DNA of 64,000 bases, from the NCBI GenBank assembly GCA_025655595.1, contig JAHXIO010000011.1, positions 186,001-250,000 on the forward strand, written 5' to 3'. The DNA is from Candidatus Thiodiazotropha sp. (ex Monitilora ramsayi) (lineage in GTDB: Bacteria > Pseudomonadota > Gammaproteobacteria > Chromatiales > Chromatiaceae). The notes under the pieces are model-generated. The model made no database searches and was not told the DNA's origin. It saw only the letters and a program-made list of their open reading frames with translations. Position 1 is the stretch's first letter; each line of letters begins with the position of its first letter. This document shows positions 8,063 through 17,516 of this stretch, in pieces. A program made the translations under genes and the position numbers.

Positions 8063-9469
8063 TCACTCGTTGATGATGAGGACTTCTATACGACGATTGG
8101 TATTTCTGCCGATTGCCGTCTCATTGCTGGCTACCGGACGCGACTCTCCGTACCCAATCGCTGTCAACCGGGTCTTATCGAACCCACCCACCTTCTCGAG
8201 AAAGGAGGCCACGGTTTCGGCCCTACGTTGTGAGAGGTTTTGATTGACCGCAGTCCCCCCGACCGAATCGGTATGTCCGGAGACCACCACGCTGGGACTG
8301 GGAAAGATCTGAATGGCCGTCACTATCTTATCCAGCAGGGCAAAGTTCTCCGATTGAATTTCACTCTGACCACTGTGGAAATTAAAGGCATGCAACTCAA
8401 GCAGCACATTGTGCCCCTGTCGGTAGACATTAGCCTCGGAAGGACCGAAGAGATTCTGGATTCTGTCGTATCGGGACTGTGCCTCGCGGTTGGCCCGTTC
8501 CACCTGTTCCAGACGGCTTTGCAGATCCATCCGGGTCGCCAACTCCGATAGTTGCATCTCAGCATAGGTAGAGAGTTTATTGCGCAGTGTCGTGACCACT
8601 TCGTGATTTGGCAGATGGAGGGGCAGATCCTCGCCTGATGGCTCGTTGATCTGACTGAGTTGATTCTGATACCAGAGGATGATCTCCTCCATGGTGAAAT
8701 CGCGGCGCTCAAAATCCTTGATCAGATCGGTGATTTCCACGCTCTGTAAGGCGAGGTGGCTGGAACGGAGAGCATGATCCCGCGCTTTCTTGCGTTGGGT
8801 CCGGTTCGTCTCCAGCACCGCCACGGCTAGGGCAAGTTCCTCTCGGGCCAGCTTGAGGGTTTTTGGGGCAAAGTCGTCAGCCTCTTTTTCGATAGCATCG
8901 GCAATATCCTGGTGTGCCTGCTCCGTCGCGTCCTGCTTGAGTGCTTCCAGCTCCACGGCCGCATAGCCCTGGATCATCTCCGGGCGCCATTTCTTCGCAC
9001 CTTCCAAATCACCCTCTTCAACCTTCATGGCCGCCTTGCGCAGCTTGTTGTCCAGTGCTTCGAACTCCGTGGGATACATGGTTTCCGCACCGGCTTCAAT
9101 AGCCAACCCTCGAGCAGAGAGCACCTCTCTCATCAGTTCTTTTGTAGTAGCTGCATCGGTCTCCGCCTTATCGGTGATGGCGAGTGCTTGGGTCACCAGC
9201 GCATCCACCCTGTCATCACGTTTTGTGCGACCCAGCGAGATAGCCTCTTTGAGTTTTTCATCCGCCGCGGTGAACCCGCTGGGTGCCAAATCATAGAGAC
9301 CGTTGGCATAGTCCTCTTTGAGTCGCAGATCGAGCTTGGCGACACGATCATACTCGGTAATCACCTGCTGCTCGGAGAGCATAGGGGCGGTCGTACACCC
9401 GGGGATCAGTGCAATCAGCACCACCAGAAGGAAAAAACCGTGCGCTTTCTTCACTCTTCTCATCTCCAT
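8063..9469 (-). CDS. OmpA-family outer-membrane lipoprotein with helical N-terminal domain
   Basis: A 468-residue lipoprotein. A signal peptide ends in a lipobox (LIPGC, Cys near residue 25). A long charged helical region follows, of the DUF4398 type with coiled-coil character (about 30-330). The C-terminal OmpA domain (about 350-465) has the peptidoglycan-binding pattern VSGHTDSVGGTAVNQNLSQR and ends with NRRIEVLI. The protein probably anchors in the outer membrane and binds peptidoglycan through the OmpA domain. It is on the same strand as the kor operon, 135 bp upstream of korA, and appears to be transcribed separately. Confidence 0.88.
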   Translation of the reverse strand: MEMRRVKKAHGFFLLVVLIALIPGCTTAPMLSEQQVITEYDRVAKLDLRLKEDYANGLYDLAPSGFTAADEKLKEAISLGRTKRDDRVDALVTQALAITDKAETDAATTKELMREVLSARGLAIEAGAETMYPTEFEALDNKLRKAAMKVEEGDLEGAKKWRPEMIQGYAAVELEALKQDATEQAHQDIADAIEKEADDFAPKTLKLAREELALAVAVLETNRTQRKKARDHALRSSHLALQSVEITDLIKDFERRDFTMEEIILWYQNQLSQINEPSGEDLPLHLPNHEVVTTLRNKLSTYAEMQLSELATRMDLQSRLEQVERANREAQSRYDRIQNLFGPSEANVYRQGHNVLLELHAFNFHSGQSEIQSENFALLDKIVTAIQIFPSPSVVVSGHTDSVGGTAVNQNLSQRRAETVASFLEKVGGFDKTRLTAIGYGESRPVASNETAIGRNTNRRIEVLIINE

Positions 9470-9642
9470 GAAGTTACCCGCGGGTGATCGATCAAAATGT
9501 TACATGGCCACAGCGGCTGGAAAGATTATTGGCAATAATGCTTCCATGCTGTGTCAGGGTCAACTCACTATGGGAAGAACTGGCAGATAGTACTGATCCA
9601 GGTCCGGCTTCAGTATCAGATAATCTTTGTGAAAACTGGAAA

Positions 9643-10221
9643 CTACTTGGGGTAAAGCCAGCGCGAGAAAATCCGTGTCAGGAACGGGAGCAACAGATAG
9701 GTCAATGTGGGTACGACGATGACCGTCAGGGTAAATGTCCTGGCGATAAGCGGGAGGTTTTCGATCAATGGGCCTATCATGTAACTCAACAGAGTAACCA
9801 ATGAGAAAACCCCCAACCAAACAAGAATCGCCATCTTGTATTTGGGAGGGTGCACATTGATGGCGCAATCGGGCAGGGTAAACCAAGCCTCGAGTCCTGT
9901 AATGGTCTGGATCTCTCTCGGCTGACTGACGTTCTCCGCGATCTCCCGCCACTCGGCACGCTCGGCGGAGCTCTCCCACTTTTCCAGATTGCTGCGACGA
10001 TCGAACTTGAAGACGATACGATAGGCACCGTCCGGCTTGGTGGGGCGGAAGACGTTGGTGCCCATATGTCCCGACTGCTGCATGGCGGCATGAGTAATGC
10101 CGGTAAGATACGCCTCGAACTCAGGTTCCTTGCCGGGTATCGGTTTGCGAGTCACCATCACCGTGACTGGCGGATCACCTTCACCGTTCATCCCTGTTTG
10201 TGATTTGGTGTCACTGCTCAT
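9643..10221 (-). CDS. antibiotic biosynthesis monooxygenase-domain membrane protein
   Basis: A 192-residue protein with an N-terminal ABM-type ferredoxin-like fold (about 20-110; VMVTRKPIPGKEPEFEAYL, then a GAYRIVFKFD strand). Two or three hydrophobic segments near the C-terminus (about 128-150 and 155-185) follow. ABM domains fused to a short membrane region form a recognised but poorly characterised family, so an enzymatic role is uncertain. The start overlaps the stop of the upstream GST gene by 4 bp (ATGA), so it is the last gene of a coupled trio. Confidence 0.8.
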   Translation of the reverse strand: MSSDTKSQTGMNGEGDPPVTVMVTRKPIPGKEPEFEAYLTGITHAAMQQSGHMGTNVFRPTKPDGAYRIVFKFDRRSNLEKWESSAERAEWREIAENVSQPREIQTITGLEAWFTLPDCAINVHPPKYKMAILVWLGVFSLVTLLSYMIGPLIENLPLIARTFTLTVIVVPTLTYLLLPFLTRIFSRWLYPK

Positions 10222-10850
10222 GACATCCAGCCGCGTTCCAGTTTCCCTATGACGACTTCGGGTGCAGTCTGCAAAAACTCGGGGCGATCAACCATTCTCT
10301 CAAACCACCCGCTCAAACCCGGTAATCGCGGAGACGGCATGCCATAGGCCAGCGCAAGACCGAAGCGGCTTGCCAGGACAAAATCAGTGATTCCCGCATT
10401 TGCGACAAAGAAACTGTCGCCACCCAGCCTCTCCTCGAGATAGGGCAAGGCTTCGTGCCACTGCTGCATGGCGCTGGCGATCACCGCTTCATCCCAGTCG
10501 GCAGGTATGCGGTCCCTGCGTTGAAAAACCAAATCCCTGACGGACCTGCCGACGGCACCGTCCGCATAGAGGGCATCACTCCGGGCATGGGCGCATCGAT
10601 CCGGTTCCATGGGCCAGAGCCCACCATGAAGGTCATTGAGATATTCCAGCATCACCGATGAGTCGTGCATGATCACGCCAGACATCGACAGTACGGGTAC
10701 TGTGTTACCAGGCGTTAACAGTGACCATTCGTGTGCAAACTCATCGTGCGATCGCCGCATGTAATCGACTCCACACCGATGGAGCGCCATCCGCACGCGC
10801 CAGCAAAAGGGGCATTCCGGCTTGTCATAGAGAATGGCGGTGGGTTTCAT
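10218..10850 (-). CDS. glutathione S-transferase family protein with CPFC motif
   Basis: A 210-residue GST fold: an N-terminal thioredoxin-like domain with CPFCWRVRMAL (residues 13-23), then a helical C-terminal domain. The CPFC dithiol is like glutaredoxins and the StsA-type GSTs that reduce or conjugate electrophiles. It overlaps both neighbours by 4 bp (ATGA), so it is co-translated with the DsbA-like isomerase before it and the ABM protein after it. A role in glutathione-dependent handling of reactive aromatic intermediates is plausible from the catabolic neighbourhood but not shown. Confidence 0.85.
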   Translation of the reverse strand: MKPTAILYDKPECPFCWRVRMALHRCGVDYMRRSHDEFAHEWSLLTPGNTVPVLSMSGVIMHDSSVMLEYLNDLHGGLWPMEPDRCAHARSDALYADGAVGRSVRDLVFQRRDRIPADWDEAVIASAMQQWHEALPYLEERLGGDSFFVANAGITDFVLASRFGLALAYGMPSPRLPGLSGWFERMVDRPEFLQTAPEVVIGKLERGWMS

Positions 10851-11440
10851 AACCGGGAGAGTCTCATCTCCTTCAGATGTTCAAGGACAAAGTCGATTCT
10901 ATCCTGTCCCCAGAAGATCTCCTCGCCGATGATAAATGTCGGCACACCGATAGCACCCTTTTCATCAGCCTCGTGCCAGTTGGTCTCTAATTGAGCCTGC
11001 CGCTCCGGATCATTCGCTGCAGCAGCCAGTTCATCTCGGTCGATCCCGACACGCGTTCCGACTTCCAGCAAGATATCCAGCTGTCCGATATCGGCGCCTT
11101 CCGCCCACTCCTTGCGCATCACCTCGACGATATAGGGACGCAGCAGACCCTTCTCTTCCGCCAGCAGCGAACCGGCTCCGGCAAGAGTGGGATCTGTGGT
11201 TTTCGGCGGTGGATTAACGGGAATGCCAAGGCGCCTGGCAAAACGCGCCATGTCCTGCCGAGCAATAGGCAGTTTCTTCAATGCCACCTCGGGTGGTGAT
11301 CTCCCATCCCAGCCACCCAACGGACGCCAGACCAGTCGAGTATGGTAATCATCGAAGATGGGCCATAGGGTCTTTGTGGCGAGGTAGCAGTAGGGACTGC
11401 GAAAGTTGAAATAGAGATAGACGTCAACCGGCTCAACCAT
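10847..11440 (-). CDS. DsbA/2-hydroxychromene-2-carboxylate isomerase-like protein
   Basis: A 197-residue thioredoxin-fold protein of the kappa-GST/HCCA isomerase group. The N-terminus (VYLYFNFRSPYCYLATK) carries the Ser-Pro-Tyr motif in place of a CxxC, as in glutathione-dependent isomerases of this family. The C-terminal part has the cis-proline region GAIGVPTFIIGEEIFWGQDR. It has no signal peptide and should act in the cytoplasm. It is the first gene of the trio read from 11440 down to 9643. The substrate is unknown; a naphthalene-type hydroxychromene is not implied by the phenol pathway nearby. Confidence 0.82.
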   Translation of the reverse strand: MVEPVDVYLYFNFRSPYCYLATKTLWPIFDDYHTRLVWRPLGGWDGRSPPEVALKKLPIARQDMARFARRLGIPVNPPPKTTDPTLAGAGSLLAEEKGLLRPYIVEVMRKEWAEGADIGQLDILLEVGTRVGIDRDELAAAANDPERQAQLETNWHEADEKGAIGVPTFIIGEEIFWGQDRIDFVLEHLKEMRLSRL

Positions 11441-11519
11441 CTTTCATGTCCTTGCGTTTATGCCAAGAAATACGGGAAAGCTGTGGCAATCAGTTAAGCG
11501 GCAACTTTCCGATACTCCC

Positions 11520-11551
11520 AAAAAGTGTCTGGCGGCGACAGGCCGCCAGAC
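11520..11551 (-). terminator. Rho-independent terminator after the DUF1302-DUF1329 operon
   Basis: A 10-bp perfect stem (GTCTGGCGGC 11527-11536, its complement 11542-11551) with a 5-nt loop. On the minus strand it is followed by a run of five T (11524-11520). It is located 13 bp after the DUF1329 stop codon. Confidence 0.8.
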
Positions 11552-11563
11552 GAGGGCACGGTA

Positions 11564-12874
11564 TCAACGACCGGATGCTCTGAGATTCTGCACCGTAAAC
11601 TTACGCGCGGGATTGAGTGAGGGATCGACCTGCCCTTTGAATTGTCCCGTTGTACAGTGCATCGCCTGTACATCGATCATAGTAAAGGAGTCGTCGATCG
11701 CCACGCCGGTTCCCTTGTTCTTCGACAGGTGGTGATCGGGATGCGCCTGACCGATCTGCCAGCTTTTCCACAGATCGCCCTTGCGATCGTAGGTCAGCGT
11801 ACGGGGAATCGTGAAGGTCTGCGCATCAATGTAGTGAACACGCTTGCTGATCGGATGGTTCGGATCCTTCGGCTTGTTCTCCAGCTCATAGACCTTGCGC
11901 AACTGCCAGGTGATCTGCGGAAAACAGTTACCCTTGTCGCCCATCTCCACAAACTGATAACCGTCAGACTCCTTATGCTCTTCGGAGAGTTTCAGGTCGT
12001 TGTGATTGTAGAACGGCACAAGAATGTTCTTGGCCCCTTTGAAGGTCCACTCCATGTCATTGATACGGCCGTTATAACCTTCGAAGTCCTCGATCATGAC
12101 ATCCGAGCCGAGAAAGGCATCGGTTACCTGACCGGAAGCCAGACGACGCACTCGCCGCTGGAAGCCGAGATAGAGCCAGGCGCTGTCACGCTTGAGGTCG
12201 TTCTCATAGCGATGGATCAACAGCTGGGTATCTTTGACGTCGAAGGGTTCCAGTGCCTGCACGTAGATCGCGCGGAACATTTGAGACGGGTTCGGCATGA
12301 TCTCGGGCAGTGGCTCCTGATTGACACGATGCATGTAGTTAAGGAAATGGAAATTGAACTTGATCGTTCTCTCCAGCTTCCCGGAGTTCATATCCTTATA
12401 CTTCCAGTAGAAGGGATAGATGGCGGCATTGTCGCCCCAGTTGTAGCCGTACTTATAATTCCATGCGAGCTTCTCACCCGCACGCGGATCGTCCATTGAC
12501 GGCTCTTCGGGAAAGGGACGGCCCGCAACGAAGCCCTCGATCTCACCTGACTTCTCGCCCAGTTTCACCTTACCCAGACCGTCTCTGGTGGCCTGTACAT
12601 AGTTGGGATGCAGGTCGAACGAGGTGGTCTCCCCCACCGTGATCTTTGTCCAGCCCTGACTGATGAACTCATGCATTGCAGGATCGAGGACATCCTTGAA
12701 TCTATCCGCGTTCGATTGATCGATCACCAGACCAGCGCTCAACCCTTCGTAGGTAGGCACACCGGTTTTGTAGGGATAAAAGCTCTTTTCCACATCTTCG
12801 TTGGTCGCCGCGTGAGCGGGCAGTGTAGCGGCAACTATCAGGCCTGCCGCCAGCGTTGTTTTAAGCAAACGCAT
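11564..12874 (-). CDS. DUF1329 family periplasmic protein
   Basis: A 436-residue secreted protein. The start chosen is the ATG at 12874, because GGAGG lies 8 nt before it; the in-frame ATG at 12889 overlaps that ribosome-binding site. A signal peptide (RLLKTTLAAGLIVAATLPAHA) is followed by the DUF1329 domain, which has a LolB-like fold in characterised members and is thought to bind lipids or other hydrophobic ligands. It is the second gene of an operon with DUF1302, a pairing very common in Proteobacteria and often linked to MMPL-type RND and Ycf48-like genes, as here. Role in hydrophobic compound transfer across the envelope is inference. Confidence 0.88.
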   Translation of the reverse strand: MRLLKTTLAAGLIVAATLPAHAATNEDVEKSFYPYKTGVPTYEGLSAGLVIDQSNADRFKDVLDPAMHEFISQGWTKITVGETTSFDLHPNYVQATRDGLGKVKLGEKSGEIEGFVAGRPFPEEPSMDDPRAGEKLAWNYKYGYNWGDNAAIYPFYWKYKDMNSGKLERTIKFNFHFLNYMHRVNQEPLPEIMPNPSQMFRAIYVQALEPFDVKDTQLLIHRYENDLKRDSAWLYLGFQRRVRRLASGQVTDAFLGSDVMIEDFEGYNGRINDMEWTFKGAKNILVPFYNHNDLKLSEEHKESDGYQFVEMGDKGNCFPQITWQLRKVYELENKPKDPNHPISKRVHYIDAQTFTIPRTLTYDRKGDLWKSWQIGQAHPDHHLSKNKGTGVAIDDSFTMIDVQAMHCTTGQFKGQVDPSLNPARKFTVQNLRASGR

Positions 12875-12895
12875 TGTTGAAACCTCCATAAAAAC

Positions 12896-14824
12896 TTAGA
12901 AGCGATAACGCAGGGTGACCTGGAACTCATCCTCGGCCTGGGCCATACCGATTGGCCCGGAACGGAAACGGCCAAGGGGCTCGAATCCCGCCAGATTGCG
13001 CAGTGACAAGTCACCCGGAGCGCCAGCGCCGGTAAACGGGGGAAAGGGGTTACAGGCGCGGCAGTCGTCGAACTCCTGGGCACCGTCGCCCACCTTGATG
13101 TTGGCGCCGACAGTAAGACGCAGGTTGTCACTGATCAGCCAGTCGACAGAAGGCGCGATGACACTGGCGTGTGCCCTGAAGTCATGCGCCATGATGACCT
13201 GGGGACTCACCCGGTCGTTCTTGTACCAACCCTTGATGAGAAAGGTACCGATATGGTTAATCTCCCAGTTGGGGATACCCACCTCGATGCCGTTGACCGA
13301 CTGCCGCTCGTGATCGACCAGGTATTCACCGAACAGCTGGGCGGAGAGCAGAAACGCGCGTCGCTCGTTGAGGAAGGGGATGAAAGTCGGGCGATCCCAA
13401 CCCACGACATAGCGGAACACATCGGATTCGGAGTAGAGTTCCGGGCGCAAGGTATTGGCAAACTCCTCACCTTGGGTATAGGCCGTCTCCACGCGGAACA
13501 CCGACTTGATGTCATCCACATAGAAGTCGAGTGAACCGCCGATCAGGTTAACCCGTGGAAAGTGCATGTCGAAAGCGATCAGATAATCAAAAGCCTCTGA
13601 CTCGATTGCAGTGGTGAAGGGATTGTCCGCCGTATCCACCACACCCCGCAGGGAGGGCAGTTGAGAACGGAAGGTCAGGGCATTCAGCGAGAAACCCAGT
13701 CCCTGATAGTCACCCTCCAGCTTGACGCCGAACTGGGAGTTGCTGAGCGACCAGTCTGGCAGATGGACATCGCGAATACCGATGACATGGGCCGGGAAAT
13801 CGGTCGACAGTGCGCCGCCGGCGAAGTTGGCCACCGAACAGCCGTTGTCCCAGCAGTTCTTCATGGCGCGGAAGAAGCTGCCTGCATCGAGAATCGCATA
13901 GGGGGTACCGCCCTGCCCCAGATTGCTGGGCCGGAACTTGTCGAAGTTCCACACGAACTGCATGTTCAGATCGTCGAACGTCTCGGTGGCACCCATGCGG
14001 TACTCACCGGTCGCCATCCACATGGGGATACGGATATCCTCCAGCTCGTCGTAGATATTGTGGCGTGAATAGTCGACCGGATTGATCACGTCGAGCACGC
14101 GGAAAAGATCGGTACGCCCCCACACCACCTGCTGACGACCGAGACGGAAGTTCCAGGTGGCGCCGCTCTCCGTCGGCATGGTGGCGTCGAGATAAGCCTC
14201 ACGCAGGAAATCGAGCCGGTCGTTAAACTCGGGATACTTCAGCTCATTCTCGTCAAAATCGAGATAGTCATCGATACAGCCACGAGAGTCTTTATCACAG
14301 GGACGCACCGGCACCCCCATGCCGACACCGCCCTCGGTCTCATGCAGCGCGCTGCCGAGACTGATCAGACCCTCATTGGGATTTTTTGTGGTATCGAAAC
14401 CGAAACCCAGGACGCCGGTTGAGATATCAGAGGCGCCCCAAGGTGTGGTGCCGGAACCACCGACTGATTCCATACCGATGGAACCGCCCGCCTTGTTGCC
14501 GAACTGATCATCGTTGAGGTCGTAAACCGCATCGTAGGTTGCACGAAATGTACCGACGAAACTGACATTGGAAAACGGCCCCTTTGACCCGTAGTCTTTG
14601 GAACCCTCTATCTGCACCGTATTGCGCATTTTGCTCAGGCCCACATGACGGCGCGCATAGGTGGCGTTTTCAACAAATCCGTTGACCTGCACACTGCCGT
14701 CTTCAGAGGTATAGGCCACTGCCTGACCGCCACTGAGACAAGCCGCGATGACCGCAGGCAAGAGTGCTGCATGAATGACCGGATGCTTCCTCCCCGGTTG
14801 TTTTTTCTTACTGTCTAGGAACAT
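12896..14824 (-). CDS. DUF1302 family outer-membrane protein
   Basis: A 642-residue secreted protein. The ATG at 14824 is preferred over the upstream GTG at 14839, because the GTG overlaps the strong GGAGGAG ribosome-binding site. A signal peptide ends near GGQAVAY, then a DUF1302 domain rich in amphipathic strands continues to a C-terminal aromatic residue (QVTLRYRF), typical of an outer-membrane beta-barrel. It leads the operon with DUF1329 and is preceded by a sigma-54 promoter (14869-14884) matching that of the phenol hydroxylase operon. It may be an outer-membrane gate for aromatic or lipid-like compounds. Confidence 0.88.
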   Translation of the reverse strand: MFLDSKKKQPGRKHPVIHAALLPAVIAACLSGGQAVAYTSEDGSVQVNGFVENATYARRHVGLSKMRNTVQIEGSKDYGSKGPFSNVSFVGTFRATYDAVYDLNDDQFGNKAGGSIGMESVGGSGTTPWGASDISTGVLGFGFDTTKNPNEGLISLGSALHETEGGVGMGVPVRPCDKDSRGCIDDYLDFDENELKYPEFNDRLDFLREAYLDATMPTESGATWNFRLGRQQVVWGRTDLFRVLDVINPVDYSRHNIYDELEDIRIPMWMATGEYRMGATETFDDLNMQFVWNFDKFRPSNLGQGGTPYAILDAGSFFRAMKNCWDNGCSVANFAGGALSTDFPAHVIGIRDVHLPDWSLSNSQFGVKLEGDYQGLGFSLNALTFRSQLPSLRGVVDTADNPFTTAIESEAFDYLIAFDMHFPRVNLIGGSLDFYVDDIKSVFRVETAYTQGEEFANTLRPELYSESDVFRYVVGWDRPTFIPFLNERRAFLLSAQLFGEYLVDHERQSVNGIEVGIPNWEINHIGTFLIKGWYKNDRVSPQVIMAHDFRAHASVIAPSVDWLISDNLRLTVGANIKVGDGAQEFDDCRACNPFPPFTGAGAPGDLSLRNLAGFEPLGRFRSGPIGMAQAEDEFQVTLRYRF

Positions 14825-14868
14825 CCTAGCCTCCTCCACATGCGAAAAAATGGTTGCAAACCTCTATA

Positions 14869-14884
14869 TGCAGCTGCCATGCCA
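14869..14884 (-). promoter_or_regulatory. sigma-54 promoter (-24/-12) of the DUF1302-DUF1329 operon
   Basis: The minus strand reads TGGCATGGCAGCTGCA: GG at -24 and GC at -12 are spaced exactly as in the TGGCACG-N4-TTGCW consensus. It ends 45 bp before the chosen start codon. Fourteen of its 16 bases equal the promoter upstream of dmpK (40588-40603), which implies the same sigma-54/DmpR control. Confidence 0.82.
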
Positions 14885-14970
14885 ACTTTTAACTTATTGT
14901 TTTTTATAAAAATTACTTGAATGTCCTATCAAATAATTACCCATATCATGAAAATATCGATATTTTATTT

Positions 14971-14987
14971 AATCAAATGATCATTTG
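14971..14987. promoter_or_regulatory. candidate DmpR upstream activating sequence
   Basis: A perfect 14-bp palindrome CAAATGATCATTTG (14974-14987) lies about 120 bp upstream of the predicted sigma-54 start. The block AATCAAATGATCAT recurs, with one change, upstream of the dmpK promoter at 40711-40724. Position and shape fit an enhancer site of an NtrC-type activator. The TGATCA core resembles the inverted repeats bound by XylR/DmpR proteins. Confidence 0.6.
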
Positions 14988-15012
14988 TATTTATTTCGAT
15001 AATTAATCCGAA

Positions 15013-15041
15013 CAAAAAAAGACCGGAACTGAGTTCCGGTC
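15013..15041 (-). terminator. terminator of the meta-pathway/RND operon
   Basis: A perfect 9-bp stem GACCGGAAC (15021-15029) with GTTCCGGTC (15033-15041), a 3-nt loop and, on the minus strand, a run of T (15020-15014). It lies 79 bp after the MMPL gene stop and separates that operon from the DUF1302 promoter. Confidence 0.88.
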
Positions 15042-15119
15042 GATAGGGAGGGATCAATCAGATACCCGAAATACAAGAGGTGATTCCATCTCGCAATTCC
15101 GCAAGGAGAGACGACTCCG

Positions 15120-17516
15120 CTAAACCGCTTCAGCCTTCTCCGCGTAGAGCACACCATCCTCATCGTAGCGGGCGCTGCCGATAAAGCTCGGACGGAAAAT
15201 CATCACCCAGGAGGGCACCAGGAACATCGCCGCCAGGGCATTGAGAATCAACATCACCACCAGCAGCAGCGCCGCATCCGCCTGGAAACGAAGATCGGAG
15301 ATAAAGACCCACATGATCACTCCACCGATCAAACAGGCGGCGGTAAATCCGATCGCCTTACCGGTGGTGGCGATGGCGCGCAGCACGGCATGCTGCAGAT
15401 CGCCGGAGGCCTTGGCCGTCTCTTCGCGTATCCGATCCATGATGTAGATGGAGTAGTCGATACCGACACCGATACCTACTGCGATGATCGGCACCGTATT
15501 CACATTAATGCCGATCGCCGCCAGCCCCATATAGGCGTATGTTGAGACGGTACAGAACATCATCGCCAGGAACATGATGAATCCCGCGTGGAGCGACATA
15601 TAGAACCAGGTGACAAAGACGAAGATCAAGGCCAGCACCAGGGGGATGATCAGCATATTGCTCTCATAGGCCGACTCGTTCATGGCGGCGGTCACACCCA
15701 CCAGTCCGCCGGCAAGTTCGATATGCAGTCCCTGCACCTGATTGTCCGGGTTATGGATCCACTCTTTTGCACGATGAATCGCTCGGCGGATGGTCTTCGC
15801 CTGGTGGTCCTTGTAGAAGAAGACGATATTAGCCACCCGGTCGTCGGTATCGACAAACTCCTTGAGTGCGCCGGGTACCGGACTGGAGGCCATATAGGCA
15901 AACATCAGACCGCCCACGTACGCTTCGGTATCGGGAATGATCGCCCAGCGGGGATCGTCGGAGTGGAAAATCCGGTTCACCTGTTTCACCAGATCGGGGA
16001 CCGCTTTCGCGCCACCCAATTCCGGGTCCAACAGCATATGGTTTTGAAAGGCCTCGATGGCCTGGAGCACATCCGGGCGCTTCATACCGCCCTTCTCGTC
16101 AGTCCTGGCTACGATGTAGAGCTCTTCCGAACCGGGAAAACGCTCGTTGATCACCTTGGATGAAACGTTGTAGTCGTGATCCAGATAGAGGATAGGCGAG
16201 CCGGGTTCCGACTCACCGATCTGCACCCGGCTGCTGAGCTGTGCACCCACCAGCAGTATCACACCGGCGGTCCCCAGAACGATCAAACCGCCCTGTTTGT
16301 TGGCAACCAGCGCCGCCACCTTGCCGAAAAGCGCATCCTCCGCCGCAGGTCGCTTGGCCGCCGGCTTCGGCTTGGGTAACAGAGAGAGCATCAGCGGTAC
16401 TGCGATAAGGACAGTGAAGACTACGCAGACCGCCCAGAGTGAGGCGTAGATCCCCAGTTTCACATTGATCGGCACGGAACCCAGGGCAATCAGCAACAGG
16501 CCGATGGCATCCGATACGATACCCAGACTGCCGGGACGAAAGAGGGAGTCGAAGGTCCGGTGGGCCGCCTCGCGTGAATCGCCCACCTCCTCCAACTCGC
16601 CATAAAAGCGCTGCACCAATTGGATGGCATGGGACATGGCCCTGGCGGAGATGAGGAATGGAATCACCAGGGTCAACGGATCCAGATTGTAGTCGAGCAA
16701 AGAAAGGATTCCGAGACCCCAGATCGCCGAGATGGCGATACCGAACATGGGCAGCAGAATACCGTAGGCCCGACGGAAGTAGATGATCAGCAGAAAGAGC
16801 ATGATCCCCACCGTGGTGGTGAAGATCAGAAAGAGTTGATCGAGGTAGCTGTAGACCCAGCCCCAGAGCATGGGCTGGCCGGTGGCGTAGATCTCCACGC
16901 CGGCCGCTTTCTCCGCCTCCCGGATCTGCTGCAGCTGATTGAATATCTCCCCGTAGTTCAACTGTCCCTCGTTGAACTGGGCCTTGATCAGTGCCGCCTT
17001 GAGATCAGGAGAGACAAGCAGACCGAAAACCCGGGGATTGCTCATCACGTCATCGCGCAGCTTGTTGAGTTCCTCGCCGGTCCAATCATCCTTGAGTGGA
17101 TCGTAGTAAGGCTGGGAGTTGACGTCGCCGGTCTCGGTCAGCCAGACCTTGCGCGAGGTACGGTGGGTCAGACTGGCCAGTAGATTGTGGTTGACCCCGC
17201 TGACGTTATCCACCGCTTGGGTGATACGGTGAATGCGGGCCAGGGTCTCCTGGCTGAAGATATCGCCCTCATCCACCACCACTGCCATCACCACGTTGTT
17301 GGCGCCGCCGAAGGTGTCGCGGATGGAGTTGTGCAGTTGGATGTACTCGTGCTCCTGAGGCAGCAGATCGGCGAAGTCCGAATACATCTGCACCTTAGGC
17401 ACCTGAATGGCGAAGAAAACAGTCAGTGCCGCAATGACGGCGAGAAAAATCTTTGGAAACTTAAAGACCAGATCATCGATGTTCTTCAACCAGTGTGAGA
17501 AGGCGTGCATGCTCAT
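15120..17516 (-). CDS. MMPL/HAE3-type RND superfamily inner-membrane protein
   Basis: A 798-residue RND protein. It has one N-terminal transmembrane segment, a large periplasmic loop (about 45-220), five clustered helices (about 225-380), then a second copy of the same layout ending near residue 775. The relay-type motif GIGVGIDYSIYIMDRI in the second half is characteristic of the MMPL/sterol-transporter branch. The ATG at 17516 overlaps the stop of the Ycf48-like gene (ATGA). Family members co-occur with DUF1302/DUF1329 and are thought to move hydrophobic molecules. It is the last gene of the 11-kb operon that begins with dmpP, which links it to aromatic degradation. Confidence 0.9.
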   Translation of the reverse strand: MSMHAFSHWLKNIDDLVFKFPKIFLAVIAALTVFFAIQVPKVQMYSDFADLLPQEHEYIQLHNSIRDTFGGANNVVMAVVVDEGDIFSQETLARIHRITQAVDNVSGVNHNLLASLTHRTSRKVWLTETGDVNSQPYYDPLKDDWTGEELNKLRDDVMSNPRVFGLLVSPDLKAALIKAQFNEGQLNYGEIFNQLQQIREAEKAAGVEIYATGQPMLWGWVYSYLDQLFLIFTTTVGIMLFLLIIYFRRAYGILLPMFGIAISAIWGLGILSLLDYNLDPLTLVIPFLISARAMSHAIQLVQRFYGELEEVGDSREAAHRTFDSLFRPGSLGIVSDAIGLLLIALGSVPINVKLGIYASLWAVCVVFTVLIAVPLMLSLLPKPKPAAKRPAAEDALFGKVAALVANKQGGLIVLGTAGVILLVGAQLSSRVQIGESEPGSPILYLDHDYNVSSKVINERFPGSEELYIVARTDEKGGMKRPDVLQAIEAFQNHMLLDPELGGAKAVPDLVKQVNRIFHSDDPRWAIIPDTEAYVGGLMFAYMASSPVPGALKEFVDTDDRVANIVFFYKDHQAKTIRRAIHRAKEWIHNPDNQVQGLHIELAGGLVGVTAAMNESAYESNMLIIPLVLALIFVFVTWFYMSLHAGFIMFLAMMFCTVSTYAYMGLAAIGINVNTVPIIAVGIGVGIDYSIYIMDRIREETAKASGDLQHAVLRAIATTGKAIGFTAACLIGGVIMWVFISDLRFQADAALLLVVMLILNALAAMFLVPSWVMIFRPSFIGSARYDEDGVLYAEKAEAV

